Part shown: piece after piece, positions 17,494 to 25,493 of the stretch
Position numbering within the stretch: the stretch's first letter is position 1
Layout of the letters: every line of letters begins with the position of its first letter
Source: Candidatus Aminicenantota bacterium
GTDB lineage: Bacteria; Acidobacteriota; Aminicenantia; Aminicenantales; Aminicenantaceae
Length of the DNA: 33,875 nucleotides
Assembly: GCA_030620655.1 (NCBI GenBank)
Contig: JAUXEH010000002.1
Span: 1-33,875, forward strand
Direction of reading: 5' to 3'
Program-made: the position numbers and the translations under genes
The notes under the pieces: generated by a model
The model's database searches: none
What the model was told of the DNA's origin: nothing
What the model saw: only the letters and a program-made list of their open reading frames with translations

Positions 17494-18444
17494 TCAGAGG
17501 ATTTCAACCTTCTCCCCGCAGTAGGGGCATTGGGCCGCTTTGTATGGCAGAGGTCGCCGGCAGTTCCAGCACTGGTGGTTTATGCGGCTCTCCCGGGCCT
17601 GGATACGACGCCGGATGTCTTCGATCTCGGTTTTTTGGGCATCTTTTCCCTTGAAGCGTGAGAGCTCCTTGGTGATCCCCTCCGGCGTCTGGTACCGGTT
17701 CTCGACTTTAGAGGACAGGCACCGCATGATGATGCGATCGATCTCTTTGGGGATGCTCGCGTTCCGCATGCGGGGAGGCGTGATTTTGCCCTGTTTGGCC
17801 TTTTCCAGGATCTTGAAGGGATCGGGATCGAAGATGGGCGGGCGCCCGATCAGCATCTCATAATACACACATCCGATGGAATAGATGTCGGAACGGAACG
17901 TCGCCTTGCCTTGGAACTGCTCCGGCGCCATGTAAGGCGGGGAACCGATGCGGGTGGACGCATAGGGCACGTTATTCAGCCAGACGGAAGTGCCGAAATC
18001 CGTAATCTTGACCTGTCCGTCCTTGTCCGCGAGCATGATGTTTGACGGCCTGAGATCGCGGTGCACTATCTTGTTGGCATGCGCATGACTCACTGCCGAC
18101 ACGATCTGCTGGATATACTCCGTCGCCTGGCTCCAATCCAAGACCTTCTTTTCATCCAGGACCTTTTCCAGGGAGCGTCCCTTGATGTATTCCATGACCA
18201 TGAAGAAGATCTTGTCTGTTTTTTCGGCCGCGATCATGCGGACGATGTTGGAGTGATTCAAGGCGGCCTGCAGCCGCGGCTCCTTGAGCAGCTTAAAGAG
18301 CTCGACAGTTTGCTTGTGCGGGACCTTGATGGCCACCAGGATGTTGAGCCATGTGTCCTTCGCCAAAAAAACGGCGCCGAAACCTCCGCTGCCCAGCGAA
18401 CGGATGATCTGGTATTTCCCTACTTTTTGCCCGGCTAGAAACAT
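17494..18444 (-). CDS. Serine/threonine protein kinase with C-terminal zinc ribbon
   Basis: A 316-residue Hanks-type kinase. Present are a Gly-rich loop GSGGFGAV (18-25), the ATP-anchoring Lys40 in VAIK, the catalytic loop HRDLRPSN (128-135), DFG (149-151) and APE in MAPEQF (173-175). The catalytic-loop Lys of HRDxKxxN is Arg132, a change tolerated in some kinases. There is no transmembrane segment or PASTA domain. Instead, a basic coiled linker leads to a CxxC...CxxC zinc ribbon (Cys292, 295, 306, 309). The kinase is therefore soluble and may bind nucleic acid or a protein partner through the ribbon. It lies 148 bp after dnaJ and 148 bp before pilT, so its targets may include either system. 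Confidence 0.92.
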   Translation of the reverse strand: MFLAGQKVGKYQIIRSLGSGGFGAVFLAKDTWLNILVAIKVPHKQTVELFKLLKEPRLQAALNHSNIVRMIAAEKTDKIFFMVMEYIKGRSLEKVLDEKKVLDWSQATEYIQQIVSAVSHAHANKIVHRDLRPSNIMLADKDGQVKITDFGTSVWLNNVPYASTRIGSPPYMAPEQFQGKATFRSDIYSIGCVYYEMLIGRPPIFDPDPFKILEKAKQGKITPPRMRNASIPKEIDRIIMRCLSSKVENRYQTPEGITKELSRFKGKDAQKTEIEDIRRRIQARESRINHQCWNCRRPLPYKAAQCPYCGEKVEIL

Positions 18445-18477
18445 ACTCTCATTTCCAGAATTGAATCACGAGTACCA

Positions 18478-18494
18478 GGCTGCAGATCGCAGCC
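18478..18494 (-). promoter_or_regulatory. Small hairpin in the leader of the Ser/Thr kinase gene
   Basis: A perfect 6-bp stem, GGCTGC/GCAGCC, with a 5-nt loop lies about 35 bases upstream of the kinase start, in the 148-bp dnaJ-kinase gap. It is not followed by a T-run on the minus strand, so it is not a clear intrinsic terminator. It could attenuate or process the transcript. Confidence 0.3.
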
Positions 18495-18592
18495 GTATAT
18501 GCGCCAATATATCGCGTGTCTCCCGGTTTGTCCAGCCTGCTTCCGTTCCAACCAGGATCAGGAGGGTCGTTTTACGGATCACGGCGATCATG

Positions 18593-19726
18593 TCAGCGAA
18601 ACAAGTTCTTGACCCTGCTGATGCCGCCCTTTTCGGCCTCATCCAGATTCTCACCCTGCGACTCGGCAAATGCGCGGAGAATCTGCTTCTGCTTCTTGGA
18701 CATGTTACGCGGCGTTCCCACCTCGATCCGGACGAATAAGTCACCCTTACGATGATTGCTTACGTTCCGAAGGCCCTTCCCCTTGATCTTCAACACCTCT
18801 CCGGACTGTGTCCCGGTAGGGACGGTCAGGATCTCCCGGCCCTCGAAGGTGGGGATTTCCAGCTTGGTTCCCATGGCTGCCCGGGGAAACGAGATGATCG
18901 CCTGGCAGAAGAGGTTATTGTTTTCTCGGGAAAAATATTTGTGCGATTTTACGCGTATGGCCACATAGAGGTCTCCCGGAGGCCCTCCCTCGTCACCCGC
19001 ATCGCCCTCGCCCTCGACCCGGAGTTTCATCCCGGTGTCCACTCCGGCCGGGACGTTGATCTTGAAGCTTTTCTTCTCCCTCTGCTTGCCCCGTCCCTGG
19101 CAGGCCTCACAAGGAGTGGTGATGATCCGTCCCGAACCGCCGCACTGAGAGCAGGCCTTGGCGACGGCGAAAAAACCCTGCTGATATCTGACCTGTCCCC
19201 TCCCCTGGCATTGGGGGCAAGTGGATCTTTGGGTACCGGGTTTCACTCCGGTACCACGACACTCGGCGCAGTGTCGGGACCGGTTGATCTTGATCTCTTT
19301 TTCCATTCCGGAAGCGGCCTCGTCCAGGGTGATCTCCATCTGCAGGACCAGATCCCTTCCCTGCGCTGGCCCTCCGGGTCTCCTCCTGGACCGGCTTCCG
19401 AAGAGGTCGCCGAAGCCGAAGGAAAAGAAATCCCCCAGGATATCTTCGAAATCGGCGAAGATGGTGGAGTTGAATCCTGAGAACCCTCCGAATCCCTCAC
19501 CCCTAAGGCCGTCATACCCGAACCGGTCGTAGGTGGCCCGCTTCTCTGAATCGGCCAGGACGCTGTAGGCTTGGGCCGCTTCTTTGAAGTTCTCCTCGGC
19601 TACCGTGTCCCCGGGATTGCGGTCCGGATGATACTGCATGGCCAATTTACGGTAGGCCTTCTTGATCTCATCCTGGGAGCTATCACGCGCGACCCCCAAG
19701 ACTTCATAGGCATCACGCTTGCTCAT
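18593..19726 (-). CDS. dnaJ: Chaperone DnaJ (Hsp40)
   Basis: Co-chaperone that delivers clients to DnaK and triggers its ATPase. I use the ATG at 19726 (377 residues; the frame continues to 19741), since the J domain then begins at once with SKRDAYEVLGV and a GAGG lies upstream. The HPD motif is in MQYHPDRNP. A Gly/Phe-rich region with several GFGF-type repeats follows, then four CxxCxGxG zinc modules (CAECRGTG, CPQCQGRG, CSQCGGSG, CEACQGRG) and the C-terminal substrate-binding domains. It is a complete type I DnaJ. Its first 14 bp overlap the end of dnaK. Confidence 0.97.
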   Translation of the reverse strand: MSKRDAYEVLGVARDSSQDEIKKAYRKLAMQYHPDRNPGDTVAEENFKEAAQAYSVLADSEKRATYDRFGYDGLRGEGFGGFSGFNSTIFADFEDILGDFFSFGFGDLFGSRSRRRPGGPAQGRDLVLQMEITLDEAASGMEKEIKINRSRHCAECRGTGVKPGTQRSTCPQCQGRGQVRYQQGFFAVAKACSQCGGSGRIITTPCEACQGRGKQREKKSFKINVPAGVDTGMKLRVEGEGDAGDEGGPPGDLYVAIRVKSHKYFSRENNNLFCQAIISFPRAAMGTKLEIPTFEGREILTVPTGTQSGEVLKIKGKGLRNVSNHRKGDLFVRIEVGTPRNMSKKQKQILRAFAESQGENLDEAEKGGISRVKNLFR

Positions 19727-21299
19727 CGATATCGGCCTCATCTGGGGGGATCGCAGATCTTTTGATGATCTTGTTGAGCTCTTCCGGAGTCAAACCCGAG
19801 GAGGGCTTGACCTCGATATTCTGGGTTCTCCCGGTCGACGTGTCACTGGCCGAAACTCTGACCAGGCCGTCTGCGTCTATCTCGAAGCTGACATCGATCT
19901 GCGGGACGCCGGCTGGGGCCAGGGCGATTCCCACCAGGTCGAACACCGCCAGCGAGATGTTGTTCTCTGCGAAGTCGTCTTCACCCTGCAGCACGTGGAC
20001 ACGCACCCTTCGCTGGTTCGTCTCTACGGTGGTGAAGGGCATGGTTTTTTTGGTTGGGATCGTGGTGTTCTTGTCGATGATCTTGGTAAACCTCCCGTTT
20101 TCCGTCTCGATGCCGAGCGAGAGCGGGGTCACATCCAGCAGGACCACAAGATTGGTCATGTCACCCTGCAGGATGGAGGATTGGATGCAGGCTCCCATGG
20201 CCACAATCTCGTCCGGGTTGAGATGCTCGACCGGCTCCATCTTGAAAAACTCGGCGATCTTCTTCTTGATCAGAGGCATACGCGACTGGCCCCCCACCAA
20301 GATGATCTCGTCGATCTTATCCGGTTCTAGCTTGGCATCTTTCAAGGCTTGCTCGATAAACGGGAAGGTCCTGTCGACGAGGTCTCCGGTCAGTTTCTCC
20401 AGTTGCTTACGCGTCAGCATCTTCTGGATGTGCATGGAAGCATCCTCATCAGAACAGATAAAGGGAAGGTTGATCTCGCTCTCTATGGTAAAGGAAAGTT
20501 CCCTTTTGGCTTTTTCCGACGCTTCCTTGACCCTCTGGAGCGCCAGCTTATCCTCCCACAGATCGATCCCATGTTCCTGCTTGAAGTCCTCTATGAGCCA
20601 GTCTACGATGTGGTTGTCGAAGTCTTCTCCGCCCAGGAAGGTGTTGCCGTTGGTGGCCAGGGCATGGAAGATGCCGTCGTTTATCTCCATCAAGGTGATA
20701 TCGAATGTCCCTCCTCCGATGTCGTACACGGCAATGGTCTGATTGATCTTCTTGTCCAATCCATATGCCAGGCTGGCCGAGGTGGGCTCGTTGATCACCC
20801 GCAAGACATTGAGCCCCGCGATCCTGGCAGAATCTTTGGTGGCCTGCCGCTGGTGATCGTCGAAGTGGGCGGGTACCGTGATCACGGCCTGGGTGACGGC
20901 TTCACCGAAGTACGCTTCCGCGCATTTTTTGAGGTAGGCGAGGATCTTGGCGGAAATCTCCTGAGGTGTGATGGGCCTCTCGTCCACAATAACAATAACA
21001 TCGCCGTTTTTGGCCGCAGACAGGGCGTATGGAATCTTCTTCATGACCTTCTGAACCTCAGGCGAGTCATATTTCTTGCCCAGGAGACGCTTGATCGCCG
21101 ATACCGTGTTGGCAGGATTGGTGATGGCCTGACGGAGGGCCAGGTTGCCGACCAGCTCTTCCCCGCTTTGGGTGAAGCTGACCACCGACGGGGTTGTGGG
21201 AAGCCCCTCGAGGTTGGGGATAACCCTCGGCTCCCCGCCTTCCAGATATGCGACGCAGGAATATGTGGTTCCCAGGTCGATTCCGATCACATTGCTCAT
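19713..21299 (-). CDS. dnaK: Chaperone DnaK (Hsp70), short form without the helical lid
   Basis: ATP-driven chaperone partnered by the flanking grpE and dnaJ. At 528 residues it is about 110 shorter than the usual 610-640. The nucleotide-binding domain (about 1-380) is intact: GIDLGTTYS, VYDIGGGTFD and ILVGGQSR. The linker VVLLDVTPLSLG and the beta substrate-binding domain up to about 500 are also normal. The sequence then ends after SSGLTPEELNKIIKRS plus 13 residues, so the alpha-helical lid and the acidic tail are missing. The stop lies inside the start of dnaJ, leaving no room for a lost segment, so this is not a simple frameshift. It starts by a four-base ATGA overlap with grpE. Confidence 0.95.
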   Translation of the reverse strand: MSNVIGIDLGTTYSCVAYLEGGEPRVIPNLEGLPTTPSVVSFTQSGEELVGNLALRQAITNPANTVSAIKRLLGKKYDSPEVQKVMKKIPYALSAAKNGDVIVIVDERPITPQEISAKILAYLKKCAEAYFGEAVTQAVITVPAHFDDHQRQATKDSARIAGLNVLRVINEPTSASLAYGLDKKINQTIAVYDIGGGTFDITLMEINDGIFHALATNGNTFLGGEDFDNHIVDWLIEDFKQEHGIDLWEDKLALQRVKEASEKAKRELSFTIESEINLPFICSDEDASMHIQKMLTRKQLEKLTGDLVDRTFPFIEQALKDAKLEPDKIDEIILVGGQSRMPLIKKKIAEFFKMEPVEHLNPDEIVAMGACIQSSILQGDMTNLVVLLDVTPLSLGIETENGRFTKIIDKNTTIPTKKTMPFTTVETNQRRVRVHVLQGEDDFAENNISLAVFDLVGIALAPAGVPQIDVSFEIDADGLVRVSASDTSTGRTQNIEVKPSSGLTPEELNKIIKRSAIPPDEADIDEQA

Positions 21300-21940
21300 G
21301 CTTCCTCTTTTTCCGGGCTTTTTCTCGGGAGCAGGACCTTGACCAGCGCGGGGCGCAGCAGCCGCTCGTGATGCATATAGCCTTTCTGGAATTCCTCTCC
21401 AACCGTAGGCTCATCCACTTCGTCGGACTCTTCGGTCATGAAAGCCTGCTGTATCCGCGGATCGAAAGCCGCGTCTTCGCAAACGATGGGCTGCACACCC
21501 TGCTTCTTAAGCAGGTCCTGGTACTGCTTGTATATGAGCTCGATGCCCTCTCTCAGGCTGTCACGATCCTCCCGGTTTTCGCTCTCCAGCGCTCGTTCGA
21601 AGTTGTCCAGGACCATCAGGAATTCTTTAAGCACTTCGCTCAAAGCAAACTGGAAATATTCTGATTTTTCCCTCTCCAGCCTTTTGCGCAGGTTATCTTT
21701 TTCTGCGGCCAGACGGAGGAAATCGCCCTTGAGTTCTTCCGCCTCCCTTCTCAGCTTCTTGACCTCCTCATCCCTCTTCTTCAGCTTTGCCCTCAGTGCC
21801 TTGTCCGCGGCCGCTTTTTTGGCCGCCATTACCTGGGTTTTCTTCTTTCCTTCTCTGGCTGGATCAGACAGGAATTCGATCTCGACATCCCGCTCCCGAC
21901 CCGCCTGGATATCCTGTTCGGTCTCGATCTTCTTTGTCAT
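21296..21940 (-). CDS. grpE: Nucleotide exchange factor GrpE
   Basis: Releases ADP from DnaK. The 214-residue protein has an N-terminal extension rich in Lys and Glu, a long coiled coil (about 40-115) with KDNLRKRLEREK, and the C-terminal beta domain with VGEEFQKGYMHHERLLRPALVKV, the GrpE signature region. The ATG follows GTAGGAGG at about 5 bases. The stop overlaps the dnaK start as ATGA, and hrcA ends only 8 bp upstream, so expression should be tightly coupled. Confidence 0.96.
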   Translation of the reverse strand: MTKKIETEQDIQAGRERDVEIEFLSDPAREGKKKTQVMAAKKAAADKALRAKLKKRDEEVKKLRREAEELKGDFLRLAAEKDNLRKRLEREKSEYFQFALSEVLKEFLMVLDNFERALESENREDRDSLREGIELIYKQYQDLLKKQGVQPIVCEDAAFDPRIQQAFMTEESDEVDEPTVGEEFQKGYMHHERLLRPALVKVLLPRKSPEKEEA

Positions 21941-21948
21941 TTAGCCTC

Positions 21949-22998
21949 CTACCTGTAGCTTATGGTATGACTCAGCTGTTTCGCGATGCCGTCCACTAGG
22001 GGAATTATCTTCTTGTAAGGGATGCGCTTGGGCCCGATGATACCGAGAGAACCCAGGACCTGATGATCATACCCGTAATGGGAAAGAATGAGGCTGCAGT
22101 CGGAGATGTCCGGGATGTCCATCTCTGAGCCGATGACCACCTTGACGCGATCCAGGCTGATAAAATCCGACAGCAGCTTCGTCAGCTTGGCCTTATGTTC
22201 GAAGCTTCGGAAAAGGGATTTGAGCCGGTCCATATCGAACAGCTCGGCTTTCCCCAGCAGTTTTGACGTCCCCTGCAGGAAAATCTGGTTCTCATCCCGC
22301 TCCAATGCGAAATAGGCGCGCAGCAGGTTGGTCAGTTTGTGCATGGTATCTTCCACTCTCAGGCGATGCTCGGGGATCTCCTTGAGCAGGTAATCCCGCA
22401 CGAATTCCAGGTTCTTGCTCCGGAAATTTTCGTTGATATAACGAGAGGCACGATCCAGTTCTACCTGTGTGAAGTAATGGCGTGTCTCCAGCACCTCGTT
22501 CAGGACCATGTCGGAGGTGGTGACCAGCAGGAGCAGCACCTTTTCCTCTGAGATCTTGATAAAGCGGAGGTGCCGGAAATCGAGCCGTGAGACCCGGGGA
22601 GAGATCACAAAACCCATGTTATCGGAGTATTCCGAGAGGATGCGGGACGTCTTGTTCAACAGGGTATCTATATCGCCGGATCCAATCCCGAGCTGCTCTT
22701 TGGGGAAGGGGACGCTCCGCGCTCCCAGGAGGGCTTCTTCGAAGAGATAGTTGACATAGAACCTGAGGCCCCTGTCTGTGGGCACTCGGCCGGCCGAGGT
22801 ATGCGGTTGGCGGAGGTAGGCGTTCTTTTCCAGCTTGACCATGATGTTGCGTACCGTCGCCGAGGAAATGTCCAGCTCGCTTTTTCGAACGACCAGCCCG
22901 GAGCTTATGGGTTTACCGACCTTGAGGTAGTTCTCGACGATCACATAGAGTATGTGCCTGTCTTTTTCATGCAAAGCGGGATATTTCACCTGAACCAT
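21949..22998 (-). CDS. hrcA: Heat-inducible transcription repressor HrcA
   Basis: Dimeric repressor of heat-shock operons that classically binds the CIRCE inverted repeat. The 349 residues show an N-terminal winged helix with SELDISSATVRNIMVKLEKNAYLRQPHTSAGRVPTDRGLRFYV features (about 42-85), then the dimerisation and inserted GAF-like domains, ending GIIGPKRIPYKKIIPLVDGI as in the family. It is the first gene of the hrcA-grpE-dnaK-dnaJ operon. I see no CIRCE element (TTAGCACTC-N9-GAGTGCTAA) in the 316 bp upstream. The operator is either diverged or lies elsewhere. Confidence 0.95.
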   Translation of the reverse strand: MVQVKYPALHEKDRHILYVIVENYLKVGKPISSGLVVRKSELDISSATVRNIMVKLEKNAYLRQPHTSAGRVPTDRGLRFYVNYLFEEALLGARSVPFPKEQLGIGSGDIDTLLNKTSRILSEYSDNMGFVISPRVSRLDFRHLRFIKISEEKVLLLLVTTSDMVLNEVLETRHYFTQVELDRASRYINENFRSKNLEFVRDYLLKEIPEHRLRVEDTMHKLTNLLRAYFALERDENQIFLQGTSKLLGKAELFDMDRLKSLFRSFEHKAKLTKLLSDFISLDRVKVVIGSEMDIPDISDCSLILSHYGYDHQVLGSLGIIGPKRIPYKKIIPLVDGIAKQLSHTISYR

Positions 22999-23314
22999 TC
23001 CATCAGATTTATCCTGAATAATTCACAAAAAATGTCGTTGTTTCACGTAATATATGTAATATCAATGGGTTACATGAGTTTTTTCAGTGAGCACACAAAT
23101 AACTTTATTCTCCCAATGTTATATTCTAGCATAATCAACATTTTTTCCTCTCCGAGCGAGCTGATTTAACCATTTCTCTCGACTCGTGAATTATCCCGGT
23201 TATAGCACTAAATCTAAAAATATTCAACTCGCCATCACCCCTTGTTTAGTCGTTTCTTACTCTGGAAAAAGGGTAATAATAAGCCGCGCTGAAGGGGAGG
23301 CTACGAACCGCCCT
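22999..23314. other. AT-rich intergenic region upstream of hrcA
   Basis: This 316-bp stretch is clearly richer in A and T than its surroundings. It holds the probable hrcA promoter, a weak heat-shock-like promoter candidate, and a short hairpin overlapping the stop of the MEMO-like gene (23289-23318) without a good T-run. I find no open frame with a ribosome-binding site and no CIRCE operator. Confidence 0.6.
23123..23131 (-). promoter_or_regulatory. Extended -10 promoter candidate for hrcA operon
   Basis: On the minus strand TGC directly precedes TAGAAT (23123-23128), giving an extended -10. No good -35 lies 17 bp upstream. The same TATGC context is seen at the tRNA-Leu and saccharopine-pathway promoters. 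Transcription would begin near 23116, leaving a leader of about 118 nt. Confidence 0.4.
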
Positions 23315-24121
23315 TCAGACCACACGGATGCCGGCGTACCCCACGACAGAGCTGTAGTCGCCTGTGGCATCGCCCGAGGTCCGGTAGGCGATGAGCTCCG
23401 CCTGTTCGGCTCCCAGGTCGAGAGCTGCGGTCAAAGCGGCAGTTGTGGCTTGAAACCCGCACATGCTGATCTGTTCTCTCTGAACCACCTCATACAATCC
23501 CTTCGGGTCCAGGGCATTTATCCGGTCGATGGCCAGGAAGTCCTTCTCACGCGCCGTAGCTTCTTGCACCTGATGACTCATGTCTGTGCTGGCGACGATC
23601 AACACGGATCCCTCCTGGCGGCGGATGGCGGCCGCCACGGCGTGCCCCAACTCTTCCAGGTCGGGGAGAGAAGCAAAATACGTGCTGCTGATGGGGACGA
23701 TGGAAATCCCGGGATTCAGGTAGCTCAGAAACGGAAGCTGGACCTCGATCGAGTGCTCGCCCTGGTGGGCTTCGCTGTTTTCACTCAGGAGAGGGGTGTT
23801 TGCCAGGATCCGGTCTGCCAGTTCCGAGTCGATGGGGACCTCACCCAAGGGTGTTCCCCAGGCCCCCTCCCGCATCAGGGCGAAACGTGAGGTCATGGGA
23901 CTGTGGCTTGGGCCCAGCAGGACCACACGGTCCGGAATCTCCACCGAAGAGTACACGGCGCCTGCGACTTTGCCGGAATACATGTAACCCGCATGAGGTA
24001 CGATCACGGCGATGGCCGGGACTTTTTCGCTCGTTCGGTCGATCTTTTGAGATAATTCTCTGATGAGCGGCTCTTTCTGGCTTGGATAAAAATATCCTGC
24101 CACATGAGGTTCTCTGATCAT
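23315..24121 (-). CDS. MEMO1-family (AmmeMemoRadiSam protein B-like) protein
   Basis: A 268-residue protein of the MEMO/class III extradiol dioxygenase-like superfamily, whose biochemical role in bacteria is unsettled. The metal-site residues known from human MEMO1 (His49, His81, Cys244) have counterparts here: His43 in VPHAGYMYSG, His73 in GPSHS and the Cys in SMCGFQATTAAL at about 221. GEHSIEVQLPFL and STDMSH are also family motifs. The ATG at 24121 follows AGGAGGGG; a GTG six codons earlier is less likely. It lies 23 bp after the saccharopine dehydrogenase gene, so it is probably in the same operon. The AMMECR1-like and radical-SAM genes that often accompany the family are not in the window. 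Confidence 0.88.
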   Translation of the reverse strand: MIREPHVAGYFYPSQKEPLIRELSQKIDRTSEKVPAIAVIVPHAGYMYSGKVAGAVYSSVEIPDRVVLLGPSHSPMTSRFALMREGAWGTPLGEVPIDSELADRILANTPLLSENSEAHQGEHSIEVQLPFLSYLNPGISIVPISSTYFASLPDLEELGHAVAAAIRRQEGSVLIVASTDMSHQVQEATAREKDFLAIDRINALDPKGLYEVVQREQISMCGFQATTAALTAALDLGAEQAELIAYRTSGDATGDYSSVVGYAGIRVV

Positions 24122-24144
24122 GACTCCCCTCCTTGACACACGAA

Positions 24145-25467
24145 TTATAGCTTGCTTCGGGCCTCTTGAAAAGCAATGTTAAAGGTTTTGAGTACTTCCA
24201 GGATGGGAAGGTAGATTTCACGCAGTACGGGGATATGCAGCCCTGAAAGGCCTATCTTTTTTTCCAGGATCAGTTTGGCGGCCACAGCCACAGGCATCCC
24301 GACCGTACGGGCCATGGCCGAATCGCCGCCGGGAATCCCGAAATCCACCATAATAGATTCGATCCTTTCTCGCCCGCCATTGGGATATTCCGCCTCAAAC
24401 CGGTGCTGCAGCACTACCATGTCCCGCTCCCCTTCCCGGTACTGAAGCTTGGCCTGCATGCGTGCGGCCAGGACCTGCAGGGCCGACTCCGCCTCGTCCG
24501 GGATGGGGGTATCTTCCAGAAGGCCGAGCCAGCGAAATCCCTCGACCGCCTGAACAAACTCTTCCGTGCTGAACCGGCCGCTCAGAGACTCCATCGCATC
24601 CCCACACGAGGGCATCCCCGATATCCGGATCAGGAGATCGCTGTGGGTCTCGCCCTTGGTACAGTGCCGATCATCGAGCAGGCCCAGGAGCCCCGCGGCC
24701 CGCATGAACGCACACCATCCCGGGTAGCGGAAGGTCCCTCGCAGCAGGGTCCGCGTGGAGGGGATGTTGTACAGGGAGACGTAAGGGAGGCAGTCCCGGT
24801 TGGGGTATCCCTCTAGCCTCCCGATGCCGGGCAGAGAGAACGGCCTCGGATCCTTGAACAGTTCCCCGGGCGGAACCGAGACTTCCTGCCCCTGTTCCAG
24901 GTAGCGTGCCGGGCTCCTGCTGGCCGCCAGTACGCCCATGGGGCTCCAGGAGAATTTGTATCCCAGCGGATTGGTGTTGGCCTCGGGTGCAGGCAGCCCC
25001 CCGCAAAACGATATAAAGGAACGGATGCATCCTCCCCTCGCCTCGACATCCTGAATGATCCGCATGGCTTCCATGTGGTCGATCCCCGGGTCCAGGCCGA
25101 CCTCGTTCAAGACCAGGATTCCCGCTCGATCGATCTCCTCCTCCAGTTCATGCATCCCGGGCGAGGCATAGGAAGCGGTGATCAGGTCTGTCCGGGCTTG
25201 TATACAGAGTTCCGCCACATGAGGATGATAGGTGAAGGGCAGCAGGCTGATGACAAGCTGGGCCCTTCCGATCTCCTGCAGTACCCCGGCCGTGTCCTCA
25301 AAATCCAGGGTTAGAGCCGTTCCTCGGGGAGATCCGGCCACCAGAGCTTGGGCTTTTTCGCCGGCCGCATCGGCAACCGTGACCCGGACCCCATGCTGCT
25401 TGAGGAGGAAATGCACCAGCGGGGATGCGACCATCCCGGCTCCCAGGACCAGAACCTTTTTCTCCAT
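24145..25467 (-). CDS. Saccharopine dehydrogenase (glutamate-forming), AASS C-terminal type
   Basis: Oxidises saccharopine to glutamate and 2-aminoadipate 6-semialdehyde. The 440 residues begin with a Rossmann motif VLVLGAGMVASP (5-16). Later segments VISLLPFTYHPHVAE, EVGLDPGIDHMEAM, FCGGLPAPEANTNPLGYKFSWSP and LEGYPNRD match, as I recall them, the SDH half of the animal and plant bifunctional enzyme AASS. The shared segments run the length of the first 270 residues. It starts 26 bp after the partner reductase gene, with GAGGAG as ribosome-binding site. A coincidental SKL ends the protein. The two-gene arrangement is a split version of the eukaryotic fusion. Confidence 0.9.
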   Translation of the reverse strand: MEKKVLVLGAGMVASPLVHFLLKQHGVRVTVADAAGEKAQALVAGSPRGTALTLDFEDTAGVLQEIGRAQLVISLLPFTYHPHVAELCIQARTDLITASYASPGMHELEEEIDRAGILVLNEVGLDPGIDHMEAMRIIQDVEARGGCIRSFISFCGGLPAPEANTNPLGYKFSWSPMGVLAASRSPARYLEQGQEVSVPPGELFKDPRPFSLPGIGRLEGYPNRDCLPYVSLYNIPSTRTLLRGTFRYPGWCAFMRAAGLLGLLDDRHCTKGETHSDLLIRISGMPSCGDAMESLSGRFSTEEFVQAVEGFRWLGLLEDTPIPDEAESALQVLAARMQAKLQYREGERDMVVLQHRFEAEYPNGGRERIESIMVDFGIPGGDSAMARTVGMPVAVAAKLILEKKIGLSGLHIPVLREIYLPILEVLKTFNIAFQEARSKL

Positions 25468-25493
25468 GATGTGGACTCCTCAGATCCTAACGT

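Noticed and set aside
18495..18592. A short frame in the dnaJ-kinase gap ending in a membrane-like segment
   Set aside because: No ATG, GTG or TTG start with a ribosome-binding site exists after the upstream in-frame stop, so it is probably chance.
20349..21371. A 340-codon frame antisense to dnaK and grpE
   Set aside because: Same reason: it is the shadow of strongly conserved genes and has no motif or ribosome-binding site.
23289..23318. A CTGAAGGG/CCCTTCAG hairpin after the MEMO-like gene as a terminator
   Set aside because: The stem overlaps the stop codon, the loop is 14 or more bases, and the T-run is about 20 bases downstream, so it is a poor intrinsic terminator.
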